A stretch of 40,993 nt of DNA, taken from Ruminococcus sp. Lineage in GTDB: Bacteria; Bacillota; Clostridia; Lachnospirales; Lachnospiraceae. Both the position numbers and the translations under genes were made by a program. Location of the stretch: assembly GCA_029256845.1 (NCBI GenBank), contig JARIEI010000080.1, positions 1 through 40,993 on the forward strand, given 5' to 3'. This document shows, piece by piece, positions 13,973 to 23,241 of the stretch (positions are counted from its first letter, which is position 1; each line of letters starts with the position of its first letter). Below the pieces are notes generated by a model. It did not search any database. It was not told the origin of the DNA and saw only the letters and a program-made list of their open reading frames with translations.

Positions 13973-16190
13973 AGGAATTCTCAGTCTGATTGCAACAGTT
14001 GTTGTAGTGGCAATTTTAGGATTTACTACCATTGTTGGATTTGGACCGACAGGCACAGGAGCTGCAAAAAATATCAATCTTGGCTTGGATCTTGAAGGTG
14101 GAGTTAGTATTACGTATCAGGTAAAAGGAAAAACTCCATCTCAAAGCGATATGGATGATACGAAATACAAATTGCAGCGCCGTGTAGAACAATATAGTAC
14201 AGAAGCAACGGTTTATCAGGAAGGGGATAATCGATTAAGTATTGAGATCCCTGGAGTGAAAGATGCAAACAAAATTTTAGATGAGTTGGGTCAACCAGGT
14301 TCTTTGTTTTTTATAGCAGAAAAAGGAAAAGATGGTACTCCAAACTATACGATGCAAGCCGACGGAAAATACGCGCTCACAAAATCAATTGAAGAGCTAA
14401 AAGAGGCTAACTCTATTGTATTGACTGGAACAGATGTGAAGAATGCGCAAGCTGGAGCATTTGAAGGCAAGATGAAAAATACGGAGTATGCAGTGTCTTT
14501 GACGTTGAACAAAGAGGGAGCAAAGAAATTTGCGGAAGCTACTAAAAAAGCAGCCGGAAAAGAAACCATTGGAATTTACTATGATGGAGAATTCATCAGC
14601 GTACCTATGGTACAAAGTGAAATTGCCAATGGAGAGGCACAAATCACAGGTATGGAAAGTTTTGAAACAGCAGAAAAGCTTGCTTCTACAATTCGTATTG
14701 GTGGTTTAAGCGTAGAATTAGAAGAACTTCGTTCCAATGTAGTAGGAGCACAGTTAGGACAACAGGCGATTACAACAAGTTTAAAAGCGGGAGCAATTGG
14801 ACTTGCGATCATTTTTGTGTTTATGTGTGCAGTGTATTTACTTCCAGGATTGGCATCTAGCATCGCACTTGTCATTTATACGGGTCTTATTCTTGTTCTT
14901 TTGAATGCATTTGATGTTACATTGACACTTCCAGGAATTGCCGGAATTATTCTTGGCATTGGTATGGCAGTTGATGCCAATGTAATTATTTTTGCCAGAG
15001 TTGGAGAAGAATTGTCTGCTGGTAAAAGTGTAAAAGCAGCTTTGACAACGGGATTTGACAAGGCAAAATCAGCTATTCTTGATGGAAATATTACGACATT
15101 GATTGCAGCGGCTGTTCTTTGGATGAAGGGCAGTGGTACCGTAAAAGGATTTGCACAGACATTAGCACTTGGTATTGTTGTGTCCATGTTTACTGCTTTG
15201 GTTGTTACACGAATCATTGTGTTTGCATTCTATGCAGTAGGACTTCAAAATGCAAAACTGTATGGACGTAAGAGTAAAGAGCGCAAACCAATTGATTTTC
15301 TTGGAAAAAGAAAAATCTTTTATGCAATTTCAGGAGTATTGATCATTGCAGGCTTTATCTTCATGGGAGTAAATGCAGGACAAGGAAAAGGAATTCTCAA
15401 CTACAGCCTTGAGTTTAAAGGTGGTACTGCAACAAATGTAACATTTGAAAAAGAATATTCCTTAGAAGAAATCGACAAAGAAATTGTTCCTACTATTGAA
15501 GATGTAACAGGCGATAAAAATGTTCAAGTCCAAAAAGTAGAGGGAACAAAACAGGTTATCTTTAAAACACAGGTTCTTGATCTTGCACAGCGTGAAGCAT
15601 TTAGTAATGTAATGAATGAAAAATTCCATGTGGATGAAAATAACATCGCTACAGAAAATATTAGTTCTACCGTAAGTTCTGAAATGCGTCAGGATGCGAT
15701 GATCGCAGTGCTTATTGCGACAGTATGTATGTTGTTATATATTTGGTTCCGATTTAAAGATATTCGATTTGCTACTAGCGCAGTGGTTGCTCTTCTTCAC
15801 GATGTTCTTGTTGTTTTAACATTCTATGTGATTGCAAGAGTATCCGTAGGAAATACCTTTATTGCGTGTATGCTTACGATTGTAGGATATTCGATCAATG
15901 CAACGATTGTAATTTTTGACCGTATTCGTGAAGAGTTAAAAACGAAAAAACGTGGACAAGATCTTGAACTTATTGTAAATAAGAGTATTACAATGACTTT
16001 GACACGTAGTGTGTATACATCATTGACTACTTTTGTTATGGTAGCTGTATTGTATATTATGGGTGTAAGCTCAATTAAAGAATTTGCACTTCCACTTATG
16101 GTAGGTATTATTTGTGGAGCTTACTCTTCTGTATGTGTAACAGGTGCCTTGTGGTATGATATGAAAAAACATTTTGCGAAAAAAGCGTAA
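13959..16190 (+). CDS. secDF: Fused protein translocase subunit SecDF
   Basis: A 743-residue inner-membrane protein joining SecD and SecF, which use the proton gradient to pull secreted proteins out of SecYEG. An N-terminal membrane segment (about 7-24) leads to the SecD motif NLGLDLEGGVSITYQV (about 37-52), a large external domain and the membrane block with GIGMAVDANVIIFAR (about 335-349). SecF follows from about 445, with YSLEFKGGTATNV (about 477-489) and the membrane block with GYSINATIVIFDRIRE (about 648-663). I chose the ATG at 13959 (AAAGGG 9 bases upstream). Fusion occurs in Bacillus and several clostridia. It overlaps the SCIFF maturase by 14 bases, so it is co-expressed with it. Confidence 0.95.
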   Translation: MKKNKGILSLIATVVVVAILGFTTIVGFGPTGTGAAKNINLGLDLEGGVSITYQVKGKTPSQSDMDDTKYKLQRRVEQYSTEATVYQEGDNRLSIEIPGVKDANKILDELGQPGSLFFIAEKGKDGTPNYTMQADGKYALTKSIEELKEANSIVLTGTDVKNAQAGAFEGKMKNTEYAVSLTLNKEGAKKFAEATKKAAGKETIGIYYDGEFISVPMVQSEIANGEAQITGMESFETAEKLASTIRIGGLSVELEELRSNVVGAQLGQQAITTSLKAGAIGLAIIFVFMCAVYLLPGLASSIALVIYTGLILVLLNAFDVTLTLPGIAGIILGIGMAVDANVIIFARVGEELSAGKSVKAALTTGFDKAKSAILDGNITTLIAAAVLWMKGSGTVKGFAQTLALGIVVSMFTALVVTRIIVFAFYAVGLQNAKLYGRKSKERKPIDFLGKRKIFYAISGVLIIAGFIFMGVNAGQGKGILNYSLEFKGGTATNVTFEKEYSLEEIDKEIVPTIEDVTGDKNVQVQKVEGTKQVIFKTQVLDLAQREAFSNVMNEKFHVDENNIATENISSTVSSEMRQDAMIAVLIATVCMLLYIWFRFKDIRFATSAVVALLHDVLVVLTFYVIARVSVGNTFIACMLTIVGYSINATIVIFDRIREELKTKKRGQDLELIVNKSITMTLTRSVYTSLTTFVMVAVLYIMGVSSIKEFALPLMVGIICGAYSSVCVTGALWYDMKKHFAKKA

Positions 16191-16203
16191 ATGTTAAAAA
16201 TGG

Positions 16204-16237
16204 ACCACCATGCGAAATTTTGCATGGTGGTTTTTTA
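16204..16237 (+). terminator. Terminator after secDF
   Basis: ACCACCATGC (16204-16213) pairs with GCATGGTGGT (16222-16231), 8-base loop, followed by a run of six T. It closes the SCIFF-secDF transcript. Confidence 0.92.
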
Positions 16238-16265
16238 TACAACTACCTTAAAATATTAGTAATTC

Positions 16266-16309
16266 TTCTAAATATATATTATTAGAACAAATAAACAATA
16301 GTTTATAAT
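16266..16309 (+). promoter_or_regulatory. Upstream promoter region of the nucleoside operon
   Basis: A perfect TATAAT at 16304-16309 with a weak -35 (TTAGAA, 16282-16287, 16-base spacer). The inverted repeat TTCTAA (16266-16271) / TTAGAA (16282-16287) overlaps the -35 and could be an operator. Transcription from here would give a leader of about 125 bases. Confidence 0.4.
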
Positions 16310-16355
16310 GAAAAGAGACGTTTTTTTGCAATCTGACGATAAAATCTAACAAAAA

Positions 16356-16397
16356 GAGACAAATGTCCTATTCAAAAAAGGACATTTGTGCTATATT
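16356..16397 (+). promoter_or_regulatory. Double palindrome / hairpin and second possible promoter of the nucleoside operon
   Basis: ACAAATGTCC (16359-16368) and GGACATTTGT (16380-16389) form a perfect 10-bp inverted repeat with an 11-base spacer. In RNA it would be a hairpin. In DNA each arm holds its own palindrome, GACAAATGTC (16358-16367) and GACATTTGTG (16381-16390), fitting GWCANNTGWC. A -10-like TATATT at 16392-16397 would put the first palindrome at exactly -41.5, the class II activator position of Crp-type proteins. A Crp-like regulator is encoded in this same operon. No purine riboswitch is seen. Confidence 0.45.
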
Positions 16398-16442
16398 TTA
16401 ATTAAATGATTGATACAATCAAAAAAAGGAGGAGACACCACA

Positions 16443-17567
16443 ATGAAAAAAAGAATAATTGCGATGTTAGTAGCAGGAGTGATGGCATTATCACTTGTTG
16501 CTTGTGGAGACAAAGCAGATAACAGCAAAAAAGACAATGCTGGAAAAGAAGAACACATGAAAGTAGCAATGGTTACAGATTCAGGAGATATTACAGACCA
16601 GAGCTTTAACCAGACAACATACGAAGCAGCAAAAGAATGGGCAGATGAAAATGATGTAGAATTTACATACTACAAACCAGAAAATGACTCTGACGAAGCA
16701 AGAGCTGCAAGTATTGATCAGGCAGTAGCAGATAAAGCAAGTGTAGTAATCTTACCAGGATACCTTTTCGCAAAAGCAATTGAAGAGCAAGCACCTGTAT
16801 ATTCTGATATTAAATTTATTGCAATGGATCTTGCAACAGATGCAGAACTTCCAGAGAATGTTTACTGTGCAACATATGCAGAAGAACTTTCTGGATACAT
16901 GGCAGGTGTAATGGCAGTAAAATCTGGATATAGACACTTAGGATTCTTAGGTGGAATGTCAGTTCCAGCCGTTTCTCGTTTCGGATACGGATATGTTCAA
17001 GGAATCAACGATGCAGCAAAAGAACTTGGTGTTGTAAAAGATGTAAAAGTTGAATATGTATGTGGTGGACAGTTCTTTGGTGATGCTGACATTACAGCTT
17101 ACATGGATACATGGTATGGAACAAAAGGTGTAGAAGTTGTATTTGCATGTGGTGGTGGTATCTTCACATCTGCAGCAGAAGCAGCAGCTAAGACAGAAAA
17201 CGGTAAAGTAATCGGTGTTGACGTTGATCAATCTCCAATTATTGACAAATACAAAGACAAACTTACACTTACATCAGCTACAAAAGGTTTGAAAGTTACA
17301 GTTAAAAACTTACTTACAGCAATCAAAGATGGTAACTGGAGTGACTACTCAGGAAAATCTGAGAACTTAGGTCTTGTTTCTGAAAATGTAGATGAAAACT
17401 TCGTTGGACTTCCAATGGAAGCTACACAGTGGAGTGACAACTTTACAAAAGATAACTATGCAGCACTCGTAAAAGATATGGTTGATGGAAAAATTAAAGT
17501 ATCTAACGACATTACAGCAATGCCAAAAGTAGACGTACAAGTTGAAGATTATGGTAGTATTAAATAA
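16443..17567 (+). CDS. BMP family nucleoside-binding lipoprotein
   Basis: A 374-residue substrate-binding protein of the BMP/PnrA (Med) family, which captures nucleosides for the ABC transporter encoded downstream. The signal peptide ends in the lipobox LVAC with Cys21 lipidated; a Lys/Asp-rich linker follows. Family segments include VAMVTDSGDITDQSFNQ (about 45-61) and the GFLGGMSVPAV region (about 169-179). I chose the ATG at 16443 because AGGAGG lies 10 bases upstream and it begins the signal sequence; eleven in-frame codons further upstream have no ribosome site. It is separated from the ATPase gene by a terminator-like hairpin, which would let the binding protein be made in excess. Confidence 0.93.
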   Translation: MKKRIIAMLVAGVMALSLVACGDKADNSKKDNAGKEEHMKVAMVTDSGDITDQSFNQTTYEAAKEWADENDVEFTYYKPENDSDEARAASIDQAVADKASVVILPGYLFAKAIEEQAPVYSDIKFIAMDLATDAELPENVYCATYAEELSGYMAGVMAVKSGYRHLGFLGGMSVPAVSRFGYGYVQGINDAAKELGVVKDVKVEYVCGGQFFGDADITAYMDTWYGTKGVEVVFACGGGIFTSAAEAAAKTENGKVIGVDVDQSPIIDKYKDKLTLTSATKGLKVTVKNLLTAIKDGNWSDYSGKSENLGLVSENVDENFVGLPMEATQWSDNFTKDNYAALVKDMVDGKIKVSNDITAMPKVDVQVEDYGSIK

Positions 17568-17586
17568 ATAATTGCTTAATGAAGAT

Positions 17587-17618
17587 AAGGCAGTAGGTGT
17601 TTCGCCTGCTGCCTTTTT
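17587..17618 (+). terminator. Terminator/attenuator after the binding-protein gene
   Basis: AAGGCAGTAGG (17587-17597) pairs with CCTGCTGCCTT (17605-17615) with one G-U pair, loop TGTTTCG, then TTTTT. I see no convincing promoter in the 73 bases between it and the ATPase gene. Partial readthrough would therefore feed the downstream operon and set a high ratio of binding protein to transporter. Confidence 0.8.
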
Positions 17619-17690
17619 AAATGAATTGGAAACTGTAGAGTTGGATAAAATGAAATGAAGACGATAAAAATGAGAGGAGAAGTGTAAAGT

Positions 17691-19232
17691 ATGGAAAATT
17701 ATGCAGTAGAGATGTTAAACATTACAAAGCGTTTCCCAGGTATTATTGCCAATGATAATATCACTTTACAACTAAAAAAGGGTGAGATTCATGCACTTCT
17801 AGGAGAAAATGGTGCAGGAAAATCCACTTTGATGAGTGTCCTTTTTGGATTGTATCAAGCCGAAGAAGGAGAAATTCGAAAAGACGGAAAAAAAGTAGAA
17901 ATCAATAATCCAAACGATGCAAATGAGTTGGGAATCGGTATGGTTCATCAGCATTTTAAGTTAGTAGAATGTTTTAGCGTTTTGGATAACATTATCCTTG
18001 GTGTAGAGACAACAAAGCACGGATTTTTACAAAAAGCAGAGGCTAGAAAAAAAGTGTTAGGGCTTTCTGAAAAATACGGACTCGCCGTAAATCCAGACGC
18101 TCTAATCGAAGACATTACAGTAGGTATGCAGCAGAGAACAGAGATCTTAAAAATGCTTTATAGAGATAATGAAATCTTGATTTTTGATGAGCCAACGGCT
18201 GTGTTGACACCGCAGGAAATTCAGGAATTGATGCAAATCATGAAGAATCTCGCAGCAGAAGGAAAGAGTATTTTATTTATTACACATAAACTTTCAGAAA
18301 TTATGCAAGTAGCAGATCGGTGTAGTGTTCTTAGAAAAGGAAAGTACATTGGAACAGTTGATGTAAAGGATACAACTCCAGAAAAACTTTCAGCTATGAT
18401 GGTTGGACGTGACGTTAATTTTATTGTTGATAAAAAACCAGTAGAATTAGGGGATGTCGTACTGGAAGTAAAAAATATGACAGTTGCATCGAAACACCAT
18501 AAAAATAATGCGGTAAACAATGTATCTTTAAACGTAAGAAGAGGAGAGATTGTCTGTATTGCCGGAATTGATGGAAATGGTCAGACAGAGTTTGTACATG
18601 GACTTACAGGACTGGAACCATTAAAAGAAGGAACAATCATTATGAATGGAAAAGATATTACACATGAGTCCATTCGAAAAAGAATCTTAGATGGAATGAG
18701 TCACATTCCAGAAGATCGACATAAACATGGTTTGGTACTGGATTACTCATTGGAAGATAATCTTGTACTTCAAAGATATTTTGAACCAGAATTTACAAAT
18801 AAAGCAGGATTTTTAAAGAGAAAAGCAATTCGTGCATACGCAGATCGTTTGATTGAGCAGTATGATGTACGTTCTGGACAAGGTCCGATCACAAAAACAC
18901 GTGCAATGTCTGGTGGAAATCAGCAAAAAGCGATTATTGCGCGTGAAATTGATAAAAATCCAGAACTTCTTGTTGCTGTACAACCAACACGAGGATTGGA
19001 TGTTGGAGCAATCGAATACATTCACAAACAAATTGTAGCGCAAAGAGATGCAGGAAAAGGTGTTCTTCTTGTAAGTTTGGAATTGGATGAAGTTATGAAT
19101 GTTTCAGATCGTATTTTGGTAATGTACGAAGGAGAAATCGTAGGTGAGTTTGATCCAAAGAAAGTTACAGTGGAAGAACTTGGATTGTATATGGCAGGTT
19201 CAAAGAGAAAGGAGGAAAAGGCAGATGAATAA
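17691..19232 (+). CDS. Nucleoside ABC transporter ATP-binding protein (NupO-type)
   Basis: A 513-residue protein with two ABC ATPase domains in tandem, the energy source of a BMP-type nucleoside importer. Domain 1 has a full Walker A, GENGAGKST (38-46), and Walker B LIFDEPTAV (about 163-171), but its signature is the family variant TVGMQQR. Domain 2 has a degenerate Walker A (GIDGNGQTE), the canonical signature SGGNQQK and QPTRGLDVGA. This split of intact and altered halves is normal for the family. GAGAGGAG precedes the ATG. Its end overlaps the first permease gene by 8 bases. Confidence 0.93.
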   Translation: MENYAVEMLNITKRFPGIIANDNITLQLKKGEIHALLGENGAGKSTLMSVLFGLYQAEEGEIRKDGKKVEINNPNDANELGIGMVHQHFKLVECFSVLDNIILGVETTKHGFLQKAEARKKVLGLSEKYGLAVNPDALIEDITVGMQQRTEILKMLYRDNEILIFDEPTAVLTPQEIQELMQIMKNLAAEGKSILFITHKLSEIMQVADRCSVLRKGKYIGTVDVKDTTPEKLSAMMVGRDVNFIVDKKPVELGDVVLEVKNMTVASKHHKNNAVNNVSLNVRRGEIVCIAGIDGNGQTEFVHGLTGLEPLKEGTIIMNGKDITHESIRKRILDGMSHIPEDRHKHGLVLDYSLEDNLVLQRYFEPEFTNKAGFLKRKAIRAYADRLIEQYDVRSGQGPITKTRAMSGGNQQKAIIAREIDKNPELLVAVQPTRGLDVGAIEYIHKQIVAQRDAGKGVLLVSLELDEVMNVSDRILVMYEGEIVGEFDPKKVTVEELGLYMAGSKRKEEKADE

Positions 19233-20364
19233 ACAACCAAAGAAAAAAGAAAGCATTTTAAGAAACAGTATGTTTCAGACGATCATCGCGTCTTTAATCT
19301 GTATTGTACTTGGCCTTTTTGTTGGTTATATTGTACTTTTGATTATTAATCCTGCAGGAGCATGGGAAGCGATCATCGCAATTTTGAAAAATTATTTCTA
19401 CTATCCAACAGCAGCAGTTACTGCAAAATATTTAGGATCAACACTTGTAAAAGCATCCACATTGTTAATGTGTTCCCTTTCTGTATTATTTGCATATAAG
19501 GTCGGATTATTTAACATTGGGGTTGCAGGACAGTATGTAGTTGGTGCAGGTATGAGTATTTATTGTGCCGTAGCCTTAAAACTTCCTTGGTACCTTTGCT
19601 TTGTTGTAGCAGTATTAGCTGCAGCATTGGTAGGTGGACTTTCTGGTGTATTAAAAGCGTATTTTAATGTAAATGAAGTTATTTCAAGCATTATGTTAAA
19701 CTGGATTGGCCTTTACAGCGTAAATGTATTACTTTCTACAGTAAAACAGGAGACTTCTCCGTACACGATTCCAATTGAAACCGTAAACAAAAAAGGACTT
19801 CTTCCACATGCAGGATTGCATACGTTATTTTCGAATAACCAGTTTGTTACTATTGGACTTATTTTGTCCGTTGTTATGGCTGTTTTCGTTTGGGTTCTTC
19901 TTGAAAAAACAAAATTTGGTTATGAACTAAAAGCTACAGGTATGAACAAACATGCAGCAAAATATTGTGGTATGAAAGAAAAGAGAAATATCATTGTTAC
20001 AATGCTGATTTCAGGCGGACTTGCAGGCTTTGGTTCTGCAATCTTCTACTTGACAGGTATTGAACAGTGGATGGTTCAGCAGACAACAATTCCGGGAATG
20101 GGATTCAATGGAATCGCAGCAGCATTCCTAGGCGGCTTGAATCCAATAGGAGCAATTTTCTCCTCTTATTTCATTCAACATATTACAAGTGGTGGAACTT
20201 ATGTAGATAAAACGATGTACTGTGCGCAGACCTCAGATCTTATTACAGCCTTTATCATTTATCTTTGTGGTTTCGTATTATTCTTTAAAATTTGGTTCGT
20301 AAAATACTTAGATAAAAAAGAGGAACAACGACGTGAAAAAGAACAGAAAGGAGGAGAAGCATAA
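19225..20364 (+). CDS. Nucleoside ABC transporter permease (NupP-type)
   Basis: A 379-residue membrane protein of the branched-chain amino acid/BMP-type permease family, with eight or more predicted membrane segments. Recognisable parts are VGLFNIGVAGQYVVGAG (about 93-109) and GFNGIAAAFLGGLNPIGA (about 293-310). I chose the ATG at 19225 because AGGAGG lies about 10 bases upstream; the longer in-frame reading has no ribosome site. It overlaps the ATPase gene by 8 bases and the next permease by 1 base, so expression is coupled. The C-terminus is a charged tail (KEEQRREKEQK). Confidence 0.92.
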   Translation: MNKQPKKKESILRNSMFQTIIASLICIVLGLFVGYIVLLIINPAGAWEAIIAILKNYFYYPTAAVTAKYLGSTLVKASTLLMCSLSVLFAYKVGLFNIGVAGQYVVGAGMSIYCAVALKLPWYLCFVVAVLAAALVGGLSGVLKAYFNVNEVISSIMLNWIGLYSVNVLLSTVKQETSPYTIPIETVNKKGLLPHAGLHTLFSNNQFVTIGLILSVVMAVFVWVLLEKTKFGYELKATGMNKHAAKYCGMKEKRNIIVTMLISGGLAGFGSAIFYLTGIEQWMVQQTTIPGMGFNGIAAAFLGGLNPIGAIFSSYFIQHITSGGTYVDKTMYCAQTSDLITAFIIYLCGFVLFFKIWFVKYLDKKEEQRREKEQKGGEA

Positions 20365-21305
20365 TGTTACTATTACTTCAATACACATTAATATTTGCTT
20401 CTGTTCTTGTGTTAGTGGCATTGGGTGGATGTTTTTCAGAACATAGTGGTGTCATTAATATCGGATTAGAAGGAATTATGGTAACAGGTGCTCTTGGTGG
20501 AGCATTAATGATGAAATATTTACCAGGAACGATGGCAACTCCACTTGTTATTTTACTTGTAGTACTTGCAAGTGTATTAATTGGTATGATTTTCTCTCTT
20601 CTTCTTGGAGTTGCTGCCATTAAATTTAACGCAGATCAAACGCTTGCAGGAACAGCATTAAACCTTTTAGGACCTGCCATTGCAGTTGTATTGGTTCGTG
20701 CAATCAACACAGCAGAATCTGTAGATAATGTATCTTCTACAGTCACATATGGACACGCAAGAAAAGCGTTTCTTGTAAATATTGGTGGATTTGAATTTAA
20801 CTGGTTTATGCTTATCGCATTTCTAGCGTTGGTAGCAGCGTATGTTGTACTTTATAAGACAAAATTTGGTTTAAGACTGTGTGCATGTGGAGAGCATCCA
20901 CAGGCAGCAGACTCTGTTGGAATCAATGTTTATAAAATGCGTTATGCAGGTGTGCTGATTTCAGGAGCACTTGGCGGACTTGGCGGACTTGTGTACATTA
21001 CAGCAGGTGTTAGTGAATGGAAATTCGAAAATGGGGTATCAGGGTTTGGTTTCCTTGCACTTGCAGTTATGATTTTTGGACAATGGAAACCAGTCAATAT
21101 CGGATTGGCAGCGTTGATGTTCGGAATGTTCCGTGCGTTATCTAATGTATACACAGGATTTGACGTTTTGTCAGCACTTAATATCCCAAGTACAGTTTAT
21201 AACATGTTACCATATATTATTTCACTCATTGTTTTGGTATTCGTATCTAAAAAATCAAGAGCACCAAAAGCAGAAGGTATTCCTTACGATAAAGGTCAGC
21301 GATAG
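20364..21305 (+). CDS. Nucleoside ABC transporter permease (NupQ-type)
   Basis: A 313-residue partner permease of the same family, with about eight membrane segments. Family features are [15 protein letters not shown] (about 29-43) and the [11 protein letters not shown] loop (about 200-210). The ATG overlaps the preceding stop codon by one base. Together with the ATPase, the first permease and the BMP lipoprotein it completes a nucleoside importer of the NupNOPQ/RnsABCD kind. Uridine phosphorylase begins 11 bases downstream, which supports nucleosides as the cargo. Confidence 0.92.
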   Translation: MLLLLQYTLIFASVLVLVALGGCFSEHSGVINIGLEGIMVTGALGGALMMKYLPGTMATPLVILLVVLASVLIGMIFSLLLGVAAIKFNADQTLAGTALNLLGPAIAVVLVRAINTAESVDNVSSTVTYGHARKAFLVNIGGFEFNWFMLIAFLALVAAYVVLYKTKFGLRLCACGEHPQAADSVGINVYKMRYAGVLISGALGGLGGLVYITAGVSEWKFENGVSGFGFLALAVMIFGQWKPVNIGLAALMFGMFRALSNVYTGFDVLSALNIPSTVYNMLPYIISLIVLVFVSKKSRAPKAEGIPYDKGQR

Positions 21306-21316
21306 GAGGGATTTTT

Positions 21317-22099
21317 GTGAAAAATTATTCAGAAGATGCAAGCAGACAATATCATATTCAAGTAGCAAAAGGGGAAGTAGGACGTTATGTTTTACTTCCT
21401 GGTGACCCAAAAAGATGTGAAAAAATTGCACAATATTTTGATGATCCAGTATTGGTTGCGGATAATAGAGAATATGTAACTTACACAGGAACACTAGATG
21501 GAGTAAAGGTAAGTGTTACATCTACAGGAATTGGTGGACCATCTGCTTCCATAGCAATGGAAGAGTTATATCGTTGTGGAGCAGATACATTTATTCGAAT
21601 TGGTACTTGTGGTGGAATGCAGACAGATGTTAAAAGTGGAGATGTTGTAGTTGCTACAGGTGCGATTCGTATGGAAGGAACATCAAAAGAGTATGCGCCA
21701 ATCGAGTATCCGGCAGTGGCAGATCTTGAAGTTACAAATGCACTTGTAAAGGCTGCAAAAAGAAAACAATATCCATTCCACACAGGAGTTGTGGAATGCA
21801 AAGATGCTTTTTATGGACAGCATGAACCAGAAACAAAACCAGTGAGCTATGAACTGATGAATAAATGGGAAGCATGGATTCGAATGGGATGTATGGCATC
21901 TGAGATGGAATCAGCAGCGTTGTTTATCGTTGCAAGTCATCTTCGTGTAAGAGCAGGTTCTTGTTTCTTAGTTGTTGCAAATCAAGAACGAGAAAAATTA
22001 GGATTAGAAAATCCCGTTGTGCACGATACAGATATGGCAATTCAGGTTGCGGTTGATGCAATTCGTGAACTCATTAAAGAAGACAAAGAAAATAATTAG
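21317..22099 (+). CDS. udp: Uridine phosphorylase
   Basis: A 260-residue NP-I family phosphorylase that converts uridine and phosphate to uracil and ribose-1-phosphate. Family motifs are [12 protein letters not shown] (about 28-39, phosphate site), [15 protein letters not shown] (about 70-84), RIGTCGG (about 95-101) and the ribose-binding SEMESAALF. Similarity is closest to Udp rather than to DeoD, though purine activity cannot be excluded from sequence. The start is GTG at 21317 with AGGAGGG 6 bases upstream. It sits 11 bases from both neighbours. It begins the catabolic half of the nucleoside operon. Confidence 0.9.
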   Translation: MKNYSEDASRQYHIQVAKGEVGRYVLLPGDPKRCEKIAQYFDDPVLVADNREYVTYTGTLDGVKVSVTSTGIGGPSASIAMEELYRCGADTFIRIGTCGGMQTDVKSGDVVVATGAIRMEGTSKEYAPIEYPAVADLEVTNALVKAAKRKQYPFHTGVVECKDAFYGQHEPETKPVSYELMNKWEAWIRMGCMASEMESAALFIVASHLRVRAGSCFLVVANQEREKLGLENPVVHDTDMAIQVAVDAIRELIKEDKENN

Positions 22100-22110
22100 G
22101 AGGTAGAATT

Positions 22111-22776
22111 ATGAATATCAAAGAAATGTTAAGTCATGTAGATCATACATTGTTGACACAGCAGGCAACATGGGAAGAAATTAAAAGAATTTGTGATGAG
22201 GCAATGGAATATCATACAGCGTCTGTGTGCATTCCACCAAGTTATGTAAAACAGGCTGCAGATTATCTTGCTGGAAACATTCCTGTATGCACGGTTATCG
22301 GATTTCCAAACGGATATATGACAACAAAGACAAAAGAATTTGAAACAAAAGATGCCATTGAAAATGGGGCAGAAGAAATCGATATGGTCATCAACATTGG
22401 ATGGTTGAAAGACAAAAAATATGATTTGGTTGAAGAAGAAATCCGTACACTAAAAGCGGCTTGTGGAGATAAAATTCTAAAGGTAATTATTGAAACTTGT
22501 CTTCTTACGGAAGAAGAAAAAATAAAAATGTGTGAGATCGTAACAAATGCAGGTGCTGATTACATTAAAACATCTACAGGATTTTCAACAGCGGGTGCAA
22601 CATTTGAAGATATCGAACTATTTGCTAAACACATTGGTGAAAATGTTAAAATGAAAGCAGCAGGTGGAATCGCATCTTTAAGCGATGTAGAAAAATTCCT
22701 AGAACTTGGTGCAGACAGATTGGGAACAAGTCGAATTATTAAGCTTGTAAGAAACGAGGAAGCAACTGGATATTAA
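22111..22776 (+). CDS. deoC: Deoxyribose-phosphate aldolase
   Basis: A 221-residue class I aldolase that splits 2-deoxyribose-5-phosphate into glyceraldehyde-3-phosphate and acetaldehyde. The Schiff-base Lys153 is in YIKTSTGFS. The proton-relay residues Asp91 ([10 protein letters not shown]) and Lys182 (MKAAGGI) are present. Length matches the bacterial enzymes. AGGAGG lies about 8 bases before the ATG. It lies 11 bases after uridine phosphorylase and 19 before cytidine deaminase. Its acetaldehyde product could be handled by the AdhE encoded in this window. Confidence 0.97.
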   Translation: MNIKEMLSHVDHTLLTQQATWEEIKRICDEAMEYHTASVCIPPSYVKQAADYLAGNIPVCTVIGFPNGYMTTKTKEFETKDAIENGAEEIDMVINIGWLKDKKYDLVEEEIRTLKAACGDKILKVIIETCLLTEEEKIKMCEIVTNAGADYIKTSTGFSTAGATFEDIELFAKHIGENVKMKAAGGIASLSDVEKFLELGADRLGTSRIIKLVRNEEATGY

Positions 22777-22795
22777 AAGAAAAGGAGGCAAAAAG

Positions 22796-23215
22796 ATGGA
22801 TGAAAAACTGATAAAACAACTGGTAAATGTTGCGATCGAGCAGTTGAATTTTTCCTATGCCCCTTATTCTGGATTTAAGGTTGGAGCAGCTCTTTTAACA
22901 AAGGATGGCGATATTTATACAGGATGTAATGTGGAAAATGCCGCTTATACACCATCAAATTGTGCAGAAAGAACTGCGATTTTTAAAGCAGTCAGCGAAG
23001 GGAAAAAAGAATTTCAGGCGATTGCCATTGTAGGTGGAAAAGACGGTGTACTTACATCTTATACAGCGCCTTGTGGAGTGTGCCGACAAGTAATGATGGA
23101 ATTCTGTGATCCAAAAACATTTCAGATTATTTTGGCAACTACAACGCAGGATTATCAATTATTTACGTTAGAGGAGCTCCTTCCACTTGGATTTGGAAAT
23201 AGTAATCTGGCATAG
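22796..23215 (+). CDS. cdd: Cytidine deaminase
   Basis: A 139-residue homotetrameric-type cytidine/deoxycytidine deaminase, giving uridine for the phosphorylase encoded two genes upstream. The zinc ligands are Cys56 (NCAERT), Cys93 and Cys96 (PCGVC), and the catalytic proton shuttle is Glu58. The substrate loop FKVGAALLT with NVENAAYTPS is intact. AAGGAGG precedes the ATG. It lies in the middle of the operon with short spacing to both neighbours. Confidence 0.97.
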   Translation: MDEKLIKQLVNVAIEQLNFSYAPYSGFKVGAALLTKDGDIYTGCNVENAAYTPSNCAERTAIFKAVSEGKKEFQAIAIVGGKDGVLTSYTAPCGVCRQVMMEFCDPKTFQIILATTTQDYQLFTLEELLPLGFGNSNLA

Positions 23216-23241
23216 AAGCTGAATGAATGCAGAGGTGTGAT

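Noticed and set aside
16191-16442. Purine riboswitch upstream of the nucleoside operon
   Set aside because: The conserved junction and loop sequences of the purine aptamer are absent; only a simple inverted repeat and promoter elements are found.
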